From contig NZ_CP014232.1 in NCBI RefSeq assembly GCF_001553935.1, forward strand, positions 2,728,001 through 2,792,000: a stretch of 64,000 nucleotides of DNA. Reading direction: 5' to 3'. Source of the stretch: Actinomyces oris (lineage in GTDB: Bacteria > Actinomycetota > Actinomycetes > Actinomycetales > Actinomycetaceae). The notes below the pieces were generated by a model. The model saw only the letters and a list, made by a program, of their open reading frames with translations, did no database searches and had not been told where the DNA came from. The translations under genes and the position numbers were made by a program. Within the stretch, counting starts at the first letter, position 1; each line of letters starts with the position of its first letter. Shown piece by piece: positions 16,351 to 25,362 of this stretch.

Positions 16351-16395
16351 TGTCATCCGGCCAGAGCCGGTGACCTGCAGACGAAGGAGGCCGTG

Positions 16396-17217
16396 GTGCC
16401 CAAGCTCCCTCAGATCAAGCGATCGAGGCGCAAGGACAACCCCGAGGCACGCATGTCGATCGGGGACCACCTGCGTGAGCTGCGCAACCGGCTCTTCATC
16501 TCTGCCCTAGGCGTCCTGGTGATGTCGGTTGTGGGCTATGTGCTGTACGAGCAGGCCTTCTCCCTCATCACCCGGCCGATCGATGCCGCCAATGCCCGCG
16601 GCGCCAACCTCACTCTGAATTTCGACACGATCCTGGCCTCCTTCGATATGAGACTCCAGGTCTCCATCTGGCTCGGCGTCCTGTTCTCCGCCCCACTGTG
16701 GATGTACGAGTTCTGGGCCTTCGTCGGACCGGGCATGACCCGCAAGGAGAAGGCCTACACCTGGTCCTACGGCGTCGTGGGACTCTTGTTGTTCTCCGCC
16801 GGCGCTGCCCTGGGGATCTGGGTGATGCCGCATGCGGTCGCCATCCTCACCAGCTTCATTCCTGATGGCCCCACGGCGGGCCTCATCAACGCAGGCGTCT
16901 ACCTGTCCTTCACCATGCGACTGGTGGTCGTCTTCGGACTCGCCTTCCTCCTGCCCGAGCTCCTCGTCGCCCTCAATATGCTGGGGCTCATGAAGGGTTC
17001 CACGATGCTCAAGGGCTGGCGCTGGGCCGTCGTTGCCATCTTCACCTTCATGGCTTTCGCCAATCCGCTACCCGATGCCTGGTCCATGATCTTCATGGCA
17101 CTGCCAGTCACTGGCCTGTACTTCCTGGCCTGCTTCATCTCCATCATGCATGACAAACGGGTGGAGAAGAAGCGCGCTGAGCTCGATGCCGAGCTCGAGG
17201 CCGCCCTGGCCGAGTAG
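16396..17217 (+). CDS. tatC: Sec-independent protein translocase TatC
   Basis: TatC recognises twin-arginine signal peptides and anchors the translocase in the membrane. Two tandem GTG codons occur; 16396 is preferred since AAGGAGG ends five bases upstream. The roughly 273-residue product has the N-terminal MSIGDHLRELRNRLFIS segment, where Glu in HLRELR is part of the signal-binding site, the conserved FVGPGMTRKEK loop and six membrane helices. The tail is charged and coiled-coil-like. Gene order tatA-tatC after pafBC and before a helY helicase is conserved in Actinobacteria. Confidence 0.95.
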   Translation: MPKLPQIKRSRRKDNPEARMSIGDHLRELRNRLFISALGVLVMSVVGYVLYEQAFSLITRPIDAANARGANLTLNFDTILASFDMRLQVSIWLGVLFSAPLWMYEFWAFVGPGMTRKEKAYTWSYGVVGLLLFSAGAALGIWVMPHAVAILTSFIPDGPTAGLINAGVYLSFTMRLVVVFGLAFLLPELLVALNMLGLMKGSTMLKGWRWAVVAIFTFMAFANPLPDAWSMIFMALPVTGLYFLACFISIMHDKRVEKKRAELDAELEAALAE

Positions 17218-17266
17218 CAGGGTGCTTCACCCCGTCCCTGCCTGACTTGTCCCAGCCTTTCCTTCG

Positions 17267-18238
17267 ATGCGTATCGCTCTGCTGTCCAACCCCTCCTCGG
17301 GTCGGGGACGTCATGCGGCCGCTGACGACGTCGCCCGCCGGATCCTCACCGAGGCCGGTCACGAGGTCCTTCACGTGCGTGGCAGCTCCTACGAGCAGGC
17401 GCGTGACGCAGGACGGGCCCTCCTGGGGGACGGTCCGCACCGGAACGTTGAGGCACTGGTGGTCGTCGGCGGAGACGGCATGGTCCACCTTGGGGTGGAT
17501 GTCGTCGCCACGACGGGTGTGCCTCTGGGCATCGTGGCCACCGGTACCGGTAATGACATCGCCCGGCACTTCGGTCTGCCCAGCCGGGATGCGGAGGCCT
17601 CTGCCCGCCTCATCAACCAGGCGCTGTCCGGAAAGGGCGCCATCACGGCGGTGGACGCGATCTACGCCTCCCGCCCCGACGGCACCCTGCTCGCCCCGCA
17701 GCGTCGCTGGTCCCTGGCCGTGGTCAGCGCCGGAGTGGACGCAGCCGTCAACGCCCGCGCCAACACCCTCTCCTGGCCCGCCGGCGAGGGACGCTACGTG
17801 CGCGCCTTCACCGCCGAGCTCGCGACGCTGGCGCCCTACGGCTACCGAGTCACCACCGACGAGGGCGCCTGGGAGGGACCGGCGCTCCTGCTGGCGGCGG
17901 CCAACACCCGTTACGTCGGCGGCGGCATGGACCTGGCTCCCCAGGCCGACCCCACTGACGGCCTGCTGGAGGTGCTGCGCCTGGATCCTGTGGGCCGCAC
18001 CCGCCTGCTCGCCCTCTTCCGCCGGCTCTTCCGCGGCACGCACCTGACCGACCCGGCCGTCCACCTCGAGCGCAGCCGTACCGTCACCATTGAGGCGCTC
18101 ACTGAGCGAACCGGCCATGACCGGGGCCTGCGCCCGCCTCCTCACCCCTTCGCCGACGGCGAGCCGCTGGCCGAGCTGCCCCTGCGCCTCGAGGCAGTCC
18201 CCGACGCCGTCCGGCTGCTCCTACCGGCTCAAAGCTGA
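17267..18238 (+). CDS. Diacylglycerol kinase-family lipid kinase
   Basis: This enzyme probably phosphorylates diacylglycerol or a related lipid with ATP, feeding phospholipid recycling. The 323-residue chain carries the DAGK catalytic signature: NPSSGRGR at residues 8-15, VVVGGDGMVHLGVDVV around 65-80 and GIVATGTGNDIARHFG around 90-105. A C-terminal beta-rich domain follows, with AANTRYVGGGMDLAPQADPTDG and the end PFADGEPL, both typical of DgkB/YegS-like enzymes. There is no obvious ribosome-binding site before the ATG and no strong -10 element. It sits between tatC and helY. Sphingosine- or other lipid-kinase activity cannot be excluded. Confidence 0.9.
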   Translation: MRIALLSNPSSGRGRHAAADDVARRILTEAGHEVLHVRGSSYEQARDAGRALLGDGPHRNVEALVVVGGDGMVHLGVDVVATTGVPLGIVATGTGNDIARHFGLPSRDAEASARLINQALSGKGAITAVDAIYASRPDGTLLAPQRRWSLAVVSAGVDAAVNARANTLSWPAGEGRYVRAFTAELATLAPYGYRVTTDEGAWEGPALLLAAANTRYVGGGMDLAPQADPTDGLLEVLRLDPVGRTRLLALFRRLFRGTHLTDPAVHLERSRTVTIEALTERTGHDRGLRPPPHPFADGEPLAELPLRLEAVPDAVRLLLPAQS

Positions 18239-18247
18239 TCGGGCCCG

Positions 18248-18253
18248 TAGGGT
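18248..18253 (+). promoter_or_regulatory. -10 element of a probable leaderless helY promoter
   Basis: TAGGGT lies six bases before the ATG at 18260, with no Shine-Dalgarno between. It overlaps the tail end of the intergenic space after the lipid kinase gene. Confidence 0.5.
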
Positions 18254-18259
18254 GTTGCC

Positions 18260-21238
18260 ATGAGCTCACCAGCCGAGCGCTATGCCGCATCTCGACGTCG
18301 ACAGGCCGCCTCCAGCAGTGAGCTCGCCCGCTTCGCCCAGGGCTACGACTTCCCCCTCGACCCCTTCCAGGAGGAGGCCTGCCGCGCCGTCGAGCGGGGA
18401 GAGGGTGTCCTGGTCGCCGCCCCGACGGGCGCCGGCAAGACAGTGGTGGGGGAGTTCGCCGTGCACCTGGGCCTGGCCCGGGGACTCAAGACCTTCTACA
18501 CCACCCCCATCAAGGCCCTGAGCAACCAGAAGTACCTGGACCTCGTGGCCCGCCACGGTCAGGAACGGGTGGGGCTGCTGACCGGTGACACCTCCGTCAA
18601 CCCCCACGCGGACGTGGTGGTCATGACCACCGAGGTGCTGCGCAACATGCTCTACTCGGGCTCGCGTGACCTGGACCGATTGGGCTTCGTGGTCATGGAC
18701 GAGGTCCACTACCTGGCCGACCGCTTCCGCGGACCGGTGTGGGAGGAGGTCATCATCCACCTGCCCGCCGAGGTCCAGGTGATCTCCCTGTCCGCCACGG
18801 TCTCCAACGCCGAGGAGTTCGGCGACTGGCTCGGCCAGGTGCGCGGCAGGACCGCCGTCGTCGTCTCCGAGGAGCGCCCCGTCCCGCTGACTCAGCACAT
18901 GATGGTCGGACGCCGGCTGCTGCCGTTGTACTCCCACCCCGCGGAGGTACCTGAGCAGTCCGACCAGCTTGACCAGTCCGAGCAGTCCGAGCAGACCGAG
19001 TTGGAGCGGCAAGCGGAGCAGGCGGAGCAGACGGGGCAGCCCCCGCTCAACCCTGAGCTGCTCAAGGCCGTCAAGCAGGCCCGGCGTGCCGCCGCCTCCG
19101 GTGGCGCCTCCAAGAACAGCTACCGTGGCCGCGGCGGCGGTTCGGCCCGAGGGCCGCAGCCCTGGAAGCGCTCCGCCCGAGGGGGACGGGCGCCTCGCCG
19201 TGGCGAGGGGGGAGCCCGCACGGCCAGGTTGAAGCCGCCCTCCCGACTGCAGGTCGTCACGGCCCTGGAGGGGGCGCGCCTGCTGCCCGCGATCGTCTTC
19301 GTCTTCTCCCGGGCGGGCTGCGAGCAGGCCGTCCACCAGGTGGTCAGCGCCGGGGTGGACCTGACCACCGAGGCCGAGGCCGCCCGGATCCGCCAGGTCA
19401 TCGAGCGGCGCACGGCTGACATCCCTGTCAGCGACCTGGGAGTCCTCGGCTTCCACTTCTGGGCCCACGCCCTGGAGCGCGGCGTCGCGGCCCACCACGC
19501 GGGGCTGCTACCGGTGTTCAAGGAGACGGTGGAGGAGCTCTTCAGCGCGGGCCTGGTCAAGGTCGTCTATGCCACCGAGACCTTGGCGCTGGGGATCAAC
19601 ATGCCCGCTCGCACCGTGGTCCTGGAGTCGCTGCGCAAGTGGAACGGCTCGGCTCACGTCACCCTCAGCCCGGGGGAGTACACCCAGCTGACGGGGAGGG
19701 CCGGACGCCGTGGCATCGATGTGGAGGGCCACGCCGTCGTGCTGGCGGCCGACGACGTCGAGCCGGCCACGGTCTCCTCGTTGGCCTCCCGGCGTACCTA
19801 CCCGCTGGTCTCCGCCTTCCGCCCGACCTACAACATGGCCGTCAACCTGCTCGAGCGCATGCCGCGCACGCGGGTGCGTGAGGTGCTCGAGCAGTCCTTC
19901 GCCCAGTTCCAGGCCGACCGCGGCGTCGTGGAGCTGGCCGCTCAGGCTCGCCGCAAGCGCCGCAGCCTGGAGGGCCTGGAGAAGGACATGACGTGCCGTC
20001 TGGGTGACTTCCGCGAGTACGCCTCCCTGCGCCAGGCCATTGCCGACGCCGAGGCGGACCTGTCGCGGGACAAGTCCGCGGCGCGCCGCAGCGAGACGGG
20101 ACGGACCATGAGCTCGCTGGGACGCGGTGACGTCATCGTCTTCCGCAAGGGGCGACGCCGCCGCCACGGCATCGTCCTTCAAGTCGGTGCCGACCGGACT
20201 GGGACCCCCACCATCACGGTGCTGGGGGAGGATGCGAGAGTCGTCGCCCTGACTCCGGACACGGCACCGGACGGGGTCATGCGCGTCGGCGCCCTGCGGG
20301 TGGCCGACTCGGTGGACCCGCACCGGCCCCGGGACCGGGACCGACTCGTTCAGCGTCTGGTCGACGCTCTACGCGCCGGGGACCTGGAAGGGAGCGGCAA
20401 GCGCACACGCACCCGCTCCAGCCGCGCGCAGGCCCGCCGAGACAGCGCGATCGAGAACCTCGAGCGACTGCGCCAGGAGATGCGCTCCCACCCCTGCCAC
20501 GGGTGCCCCGACAGGGAGGAGCACGCCCGGGTGGGCCGCAAGTGGTCCAGGGCCAAGGCCGAGGCCGAGCGCCTTCAACGGCGCATCGAGACCCGCACCG
20601 GCACCATCGCCCGCCTCTTCGATGCCGTCTGCGAGGTGCTGCTCGAGCTGGGTTACCTGCGCCCGGCGGACCGGGGGCACCCGGAGCGTGAGCTGCGGGT
20701 CACCGGTGCCGGCAAGGTACTGGCCCGGATCTACGCCGAGCGGGACCTGCTCATCGCCGAGTGCCTGCGCACGGGGGTCTTCGAGGACCTCAGTGCCGCG
20801 GAGCTGGCCGGGGCACTGAGCGCCTGCGTCTACGAGCCGCGACTGAGCGCCCAGTCGATCGGGCTGCCCGTAGCGCCCGCATCCAGGCTCGGCCAGTGCC
20901 TGCGCGCGCAGCTGGGGGTCTCGCACCGGATCCACGACCTGGAGTCCCTGGCCCGCATCGAGGCCTCCTCGGGCGCGGAGCCCGCGCTGGCCGGGGCCGT
21001 CCAGGCCTGGTGCGACGGCGCGCAGTTGGCGGACATCCTGGACGCCACGGAGCTGACGGCCGGGGACTTCGTGCGCTGGTGCAAGCAGCTGCTCGACGTC
21101 GTCGGGCAGATCGCGAGCCTCTCACCGCCACCGAATGCCAGCTCCGAGCAGGCCAGGGCGGTCACCGACCTGTCGATGCGCGCCGCCGAGGCCTCCCTGG
21201 ATCTCAATAGGGGAGTAGTGAGCTGGTCGGCCGTGTGA
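18260..21238 (+). CDS. helY: Ski2-like ATP-dependent RNA helicase HelY
   Basis: This superfamily 2 helicase resembles Ski2/Mtr4 and is likely to unwind RNA for turnover or processing. The 992 residues show Walker A APTGAGKT (about 55-62), TPIKALSNQK, the DEVH box (VVMDEVHYLADRF), SATVSN, and the C-terminal RecA motif YTQLTGRAGRRGID. A DSHCT-type domain fills the last third, around LLIAECLRTGVFEDLSAAE. Between the two RecA lobes (about residues 225-330) an insert begins with a Gln/Glu/Ser-rich run and ends in an Arg/Gly-rich run (KNSYRGRGGGSARG), likely an RNA-binding disordered tail. The ATG is preceded by TAGGGT at six bases and no ribosome-binding site. Confidence 0.93.
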   Translation: MSSPAERYAASRRRQAASSSELARFAQGYDFPLDPFQEEACRAVERGEGVLVAAPTGAGKTVVGEFAVHLGLARGLKTFYTTPIKALSNQKYLDLVARHGQERVGLLTGDTSVNPHADVVVMTTEVLRNMLYSGSRDLDRLGFVVMDEVHYLADRFRGPVWEEVIIHLPAEVQVISLSATVSNAEEFGDWLGQVRGRTAVVVSEERPVPLTQHMMVGRRLLPLYSHPAEVPEQSDQLDQSEQSEQTELERQAEQAEQTGQPPLNPELLKAVKQARRAAASGGASKNSYRGRGGGSARGPQPWKRSARGGRAPRRGEGGARTARLKPPSRLQVVTALEGARLLPAIVFVFSRAGCEQAVHQVVSAGVDLTTEAEAARIRQVIERRTADIPVSDLGVLGFHFWAHALERGVAAHHAGLLPVFKETVEELFSAGLVKVVYATETLALGINMPARTVVLESLRKWNGSAHVTLSPGEYTQLTGRAGRRGIDVEGHAVVLAADDVEPATVSSLASRRTYPLVSAFRPTYNMAVNLLERMPRTRVREVLEQSFAQFQADRGVVELAAQARRKRRSLEGLEKDMTCRLGDFREYASLRQAIADAEADLSRDKSAARRSETGRTMSSLGRGDVIVFRKGRRRRHGIVLQVGADRTGTPTITVLGEDARVVALTPDTAPDGVMRVGALRVADSVDPHRPRDRDRLVQRLVDALRAGDLEGSGKRTRTRSSRAQARRDSAIENLERLRQEMRSHPCHGCPDREEHARVGRKWSRAKAEAERLQRRIETRTGTIARLFDAVCEVLLELGYLRPADRGHPERELRVTGAGKVLARIYAERDLLIAECLRTGVFEDLSAAELAGALSACVYEPRLSAQSIGLPVAPASRLGQCLRAQLGVSHRIHDLESLARIEASSGAEPALAGAVQAWCDGAQLADILDATELTAGDFVRWCKQLLDVVGQIASLSPPPNASSEQARAVTDLSMRAAEASLDLNRGVVSWSAV

Positions 21239-21296
21239 CGCGGCGGCTAGTACTCTCGTTCCAGCCGATACTCCGGACGACAGGACTCATGCCCCT

Positions 21297-22214
21297 ATGT
21301 CAGGCTTCTTCGCCCTTCTCGACGACATCGCCACGCTCGCCAAGCTGACGCTGTCCACTGTTGACGACACGGCCTCCATGGCTGTCAAGACCTCGGCGAA
21401 GGTCTCGGCGGCCGCCGTCGACGACGTCGCCACCACCCCCCAGTACGTCACCGGCATCACCCCGGACCGGGAGCTGCCGATCATCAAGAAGATCACGCTG
21501 GGCTCGCTGCGCAACAAGCTCCTCATCATCCTGCCGATCGGCCTGCTGCTGACGGCCGTGGCGCCATGGCTCCTGCCGGTGGCGCTCGTCATCGGTGGCG
21601 CCTACCTGTGCTTCGAGGGCGGGGAGAAGATCCTGGAGCGCTTCGGCGGCGCTGCTCACGTCGAGGAGGAGTCCGGTCCGATCGACGAGGCCCAGATCGT
21701 CCGTCAGGCCATCACCACGGACTTCGTCCTATCCACTGAGATCATGCTGCTGGCCCTGGCCGAGGTGGAGGGGGAGTCCTCCATGCGGCGCATCATCGTG
21801 CTGGTCCTCATCGCCCTGCTCATCACCTTCGCCGTCTACGGCCTGGTGGCGGCTCTCATCAAGCTCGACGACGCCGGCGCGCACCTGGCCGGACAGGGCC
21901 GCACCGGCGCCATCCGCTCGATGGGCCGCGCGATCGTGACGTCTGCGCCGGCCCTCTTCCGCGGCATCGGGATCATCGGGACCGTGGCGATGCTGTGGGT
22001 GGGCGGCCACATCCTGGCGGCCAACCTCGCCAAGGTCGGTTTCCACCCGCTGCACCACGCCATCGAGTGGGCCGAGGAACTCACCCACAACCCAGTCCTG
22101 TCCTGGATCACCGGAACAGCCATGTCCTGCCTCATCGGAGCCGTCATCGGCACCCTGCTGGCCCTGGCCTGGCGGCCCGTGCATCACGCTCTGGCCCGCC
22201 GTCACAAAGGTTAA
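21297..22214 (+). CDS. DUF808 family inner-membrane protein
   Basis: This 305-residue membrane protein matches the DUF808 family (E. coli YedI-like), whose role is unknown. Recognisable features are the N-terminus MSGFFALLDDIATLAK, the segment DDVATTPQYVTGITPDRELPI, a Lys-rich KKITLGSLRNKL stretch, the box YLCFEGGEKI, and four or five membrane helices later in the chain. There is no clear Shine-Dalgarno. It is followed 28 bases later by lnt, but an internal promoter before lnt makes co-transcription uncertain. Confidence 0.88.
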   Translation: MSGFFALLDDIATLAKLTLSTVDDTASMAVKTSAKVSAAAVDDVATTPQYVTGITPDRELPIIKKITLGSLRNKLLIILPIGLLLTAVAPWLLPVALVIGGAYLCFEGGEKILERFGGAAHVEEESGPIDEAQIVRQAITTDFVLSTEIMLLALAEVEGESSMRRIIVLVLIALLITFAVYGLVAALIKLDDAGAHLAGQGRTGAIRSMGRAIVTSAPALFRGIGIIGTVAMLWVGGHILAANLAKVGFHPLHHAIEWAEELTHNPVLSWITGTAMSCLIGAVIGTLLALAWRPVHHALARRHKG

Positions 22215-22229
22215 CTATCAACATACCCG

Positions 22230-22235
22230 TATGCT
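22230..22235 (+). promoter_or_regulatory. -10 element of a probable leaderless lnt promoter
   Basis: TATGCT is seven bases before the GTG at 22243 and overlaps the upstream in-frame ATG at 22231, which argues that the GTG is the true start. Confidence 0.45.
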
Positions 22236-22242
22236 TCACCGC

Positions 22243-23910
22243 GTGACAGTGCCCTCTCGGTTGCCCTCCCGGATGCTCTCTCAGTCCCCCAGCTGGCTTC
22301 GTCGATCAGCCCCGGCGGTGGTGGCGCTGCTGGCAGGTCTGGCCACCTACGCCGCCTTCCCCCCGGTGAACCTGTGGTGGTCGGCCCTCATCGGGGTCGG
22401 GGCCTTCATGCTCCTGATCCGCGGCCGCCGCTTCTGGGCGGGCACCGGTCTGGGACTGCTCTACGGCTTCGGCCTGTTCACTCCTCTGCTGCACTTCACG
22501 ATGGTGGGCATGGGCAACCCGATCGGCTGGATCGCGCTGACGCTCTTCGAGTCCCTCTACCTGGCCGCACTCGGCGGGGCATGGTCCCTGGTGAGCCGTC
22601 TGCCGCTGCTCCAGGGGGCTGCCCGACGAGGCCGGTTCACCCGGCGTGTGCCGGCCGGTGCGGCCGGCGTGCTCTTCTTCGCCCTGCTGTGGTCCGGGGT
22701 GGAGGAGCTGCGCTCGGTGTGGCCGCTGGGCGGTTTCCCCTTCGGGCGCCTGGCCTTCGCCATGGCGGATGCCCCCGTCCTGCCGGCGGCGGCCTATGTC
22801 GGTAGCGCCGGGGTGGGCCTGCTGGTGGCGCTGGCGGCCGCATGTCTCGCTCACGCGGCTCGGTCCGTCTATGAGCGCCGCGCCATGCCGGTCCTCGCCT
22901 GCGCAGCACTCGCTGCGGCTGTGCTCGTTGCGCCGCGGTCACTGCCTCTGGATACGCGCGCTGAGAACGGCACCGTCCGGGTCGGAGCCGTGCAGGGCAA
23001 TGTGGCCACCGACTTCGAGGACGCCTTTAACCGGGCCCTGGAGGTGACCGGTAACCACGCCAAGGCGACCAAGCAGCTGGCCGCCGACGTCGGCCCCGGC
23101 AGCCTCGACATGGTCATCTGGCCGGAGAACTCCGCTGACCTGGACCCTCGCGACTACCCGGCCTCGGCGACCATTGTCGATGAGGCAGCCCAGGCGGTCC
23201 AGGCGCCGGTGCTCGTGGGCGCGGTTCCTGTCGTCGACGACATCCGCTACAACGACGTCCTCGTCTGGAATCCCGGAGACGTCTCGGGCAAGACGGCTCA
23301 TCCTTACTACCGCAAGCACCGGCCGGTGCCCTTCGCGGAGTACATCCCCTCCCGCTCCCTGGTACGGCGTCTGACCACCCAGGTCGACCGGGTCGGTATC
23401 GACATGCTGCCCGGCACCGGCCCCAGCACGCTGGCGGTTCCGGCCGTCACCCAGGGCCGGGACGTCACCTTCGCCATGGGCATCTGCTTCGAGGTCGCCT
23501 ACGACGACGCCCTGCGCACCGGCGTCGAACAGGGAGGGCAGGCGATCATCATCCCGACGAACAACGCCTCCTTCCTCGACTCCGGTGAGGCCGCCCAGCA
23601 GCTCGCTCAGGGCCGTGTCCAGGCCGTGGTCCACGGCCGCAGCGTCATCCAGGCCTCCACCGTCGGCTACACCGCGATCATCAATCCCCGCGGTGAGGTC
23701 GAGCAGGTCACCCGGCCCTACACTCAGGCGAGCCTCGTGGCAGATGTTCCGCTGCGCAGCTCGCAGACCGTCGCCGACCGGCTCGGTGCCGCCCCCGGCA
23801 TCGTCCTCCTCGCCGGTGCAGGCGCACTGGTGGGAGCCGGTATTCTGAGCCGGCTGCGCTCAGGGCGGAAGGCAGCAGCTGCGGCCGGAGATCGCCGGCG
23901 TCGTCACTGA
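22243..23910 (+). CDS. lnt: Apolipoprotein N-acyltransferase
   Basis: Lnt adds the third acyl chain to the N-terminal cysteine of lipoproteins at the outer face of the membrane. Roughly 555 residues: an N-terminal block of six or seven membrane helices, then a nitrilase-like domain. The catalytic Glu-Lys-Cys set can be seen as Glu in MVIWPENSADLDP, Lys in YYRKHRPVPFAEYIP and Cys in MGICFEVAYDD. A last membrane helix lies near the C-terminus, followed by a basic tail. The GTG at 22243 is preferred for promoter reasons; ATG 22231 would add four residues. The mannosyltransferase gene 66 bases downstream mirrors the Lnt-Ppm1 association known in mycobacteria, where the two domains are fused. Lipoproteins RibY and the 6-kb lipoprotein are likely clients. 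Confidence 0.93.
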   Translation: MTVPSRLPSRMLSQSPSWLRRSAPAVVALLAGLATYAAFPPVNLWWSALIGVGAFMLLIRGRRFWAGTGLGLLYGFGLFTPLLHFTMVGMGNPIGWIALTLFESLYLAALGGAWSLVSRLPLLQGAARRGRFTRRVPAGAAGVLFFALLWSGVEELRSVWPLGGFPFGRLAFAMADAPVLPAAAYVGSAGVGLLVALAAACLAHAARSVYERRAMPVLACAALAAAVLVAPRSLPLDTRAENGTVRVGAVQGNVATDFEDAFNRALEVTGNHAKATKQLAADVGPGSLDMVIWPENSADLDPRDYPASATIVDEAAQAVQAPVLVGAVPVVDDIRYNDVLVWNPGDVSGKTAHPYYRKHRPVPFAEYIPSRSLVRRLTTQVDRVGIDMLPGTGPSTLAVPAVTQGRDVTFAMGICFEVAYDDALRTGVEQGGQAIIIPTNNASFLDSGEAAQQLAQGRVQAVVHGRSVIQASTVGYTAIINPRGEVEQVTRPYTQASLVADVPLRSSQTVADRLGAAPGIVLLAGAGALVGAGILSRLRSGRKAAAAAGDRRRRH

Positions 23911-23976
23911 TCTCAGATAACCTCAGGGCGCCGCCACTAGCCTCGGCGCCACACGACCCCAACCTTGGAGACTGAA

Positions 23977-24815
23977 GTGAAGGCACTCGTCGTCATCCCC
24001 ACCTACAACGAGATCGAGTCCCTGCCCACGGCACTGGACCGGGTCCGCGAGCACGCTCCTGAGGCCGACATTCTCGTCGTCGACGACGGTTCCCCCGACG
24101 GCACCGGCGACTACGCCGACACCCGTGCCGACGAGGACTCCCACATCCATGTCCTGCACCGCTCGGAGAAGAACGGGCTGGGCCCGGCCTACCTCGCCGG
24201 GTTCTCCTGGGCACTGGCCGCCGGCTACGAGCTCATCGTGGAGATGGATGCCGACGGCTCCCACCGCGCCGAGGACCTGGCCCTGCTCATTCAGCGCGCT
24301 GAGATGGCGGACGAGCCGGACCTCGTCATCGGCTCGCGGTGGGTCTCCGGCGGCGCCACCGAGGGCTGGGACGCCAAGCGCGTGGCCCTGTCCAAGGCCG
24401 GGAACCTCTACATCAACGCCATGCTGGGGCTGCGCGTCAAGGACGCCACCGCGGGCTTCCGGGTCTTCCGCGCCTCGATCCTGCGCCGCATGGACCTGGG
24501 GAAGGTCGAGGCCCTCGGCTACGGGTTCCAGGTCAACATGACCAAACTGGTTGACGAGATCGGCGGACGCATCGTGGAGATGCCGATCACCTTCTTGGAG
24601 CGGGAGGCCGGGCAGTCCAAGCTCTCGGGGGTATATTCACCGAGGAGCTGTCCCTGGTGACCCGCTGGGGTGTGGCCAAGCGCTCCGGCCAGCTGCTCGA
24701 TGCGGCCAAGGTCGCCGGAAGCAGGCTGCGCGCCGCCCGCGACAAGCGCCGTCGGGCCGCCGCCGGGTACCAGCAGCAGCGTCCGACGAGCTCATCGCGG
24801 CAGAAGCGCTCCTGA
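23977..24815 (+). pseudogene. Polyprenol-phosphate mannosyltransferase (Ppm1-like), interrupted by a frameshift
   Basis: This is a GT2 enzyme that transfers mannose from GDP-mannose to polyprenyl phosphate, the donor for lipoglycan and protein mannosylation. The GTG at 23977 has GGAG six bases upstream. Family motifs are intact: VVIPTYNE, ILVVDDGSPDGT, EMDADGSH, IGSRW, SKAGN and TAGFRVFR. After Gly-Gln-Ser-Lys-Leu-Ser-Gly the frame runs into a stop at 24660. Adding one G to the five-G run at 24627-24631 restores the expected GGIFTEELSLVTRWG continuation, which runs to a stop at 24813-24815. The gene is therefore disrupted, phase-variable, or affected by a sequencing error. The catalytic domain is complete in the short form, and only the last ~60, basic residues are lost. 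Confidence 0.85.
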
Positions 24816-24821
24816 CGGCTT

Positions 24822-25181
24822 TCAGCCGCTGACCCGCTCGCGGTAGACCTCACCGCTGCGCAGCGCCTCGAGGCGCTCGTTGAGGAGAACCTCGAGCTCA
24901 TCGACCTTGCGGCGCTCCAGGAGCATGTCCCAGTGGGTGCGCGGGGTCTTCTTGGGCTCGTCGGGCTCGGGCTCGTCCTCGCCGCGTCGGGCGGCGAGCT
25001 GGCCGCACTCGGGGCACTCCCAGGTGGGAGGCACCTCGGCCTCGGTGGACATCGGGATCCTGGTGACGTGCGCCATCGGGCACTCGTAGCTGACGATCAT
25101 CCGCTCGGCGAACTCGACGCCGTCCTCCGACTCCATCGACTTCGCGCCAATGGTCATGCCTCGCAGTGCGCGGTCTGCCAT
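24822..25181 (-). CDS. rbpA: RNA polymerase-binding protein RbpA
   Basis: RbpA binds sigma A and RNA polymerase and stabilises the open promoter complex in Actinobacteria. The 119-residue sequence contains the N-terminal MADRALRGMTIGAKSMESE tail, the core with Cys residues (YECPMAHVTRIPM; WECPECGQLA) and the sigma-interacting helix (TPRTHWDMLLERRKVDELE). It has CAAGGAG upstream of its ATG. It is convergent with the mannosyltransferase gene, with only six bases between them, and divergent from pfkA. It is one of the strongest signs that the organism is an actinobacterium. Confidence 0.97.
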   Translation of the reverse strand: MADRALRGMTIGAKSMESEDGVEFAERMIVSYECPMAHVTRIPMSTEAEVPPTWECPECGQLAARRGEDEPEPDEPKKTPRTHWDMLLERRKVDELEVLLNERLEALRSGEVYRERVSG

Positions 25182-25349
25182 GCTTGTGGTCTCCTTGTGG
25201 CTCGTCTCTCGTGGTGTCCCGGTTCTGATGGGCTCCCGCCGGGTTCCCCCGGCATCGACGCGATCAGGGTAATGATGATACCGGTTGGCGTCTAACGCGG
25301 TGGCGTCGATCCGTTTCAGTTAGCGCCTGTGCGGACCAGCGGGGACCGG

Positions 25350-25355
25350 CATACT
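25350..25355 (+). promoter_or_regulatory. -10 element of a probable leaderless pfkA promoter
   Basis: CATACT lies seven bases before the ATG at 25363 and no ribosome-binding site is present. Match to TATAAT is four of six. Confidence 0.4.
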
Positions 25356-25362
25356 TGGTTCC

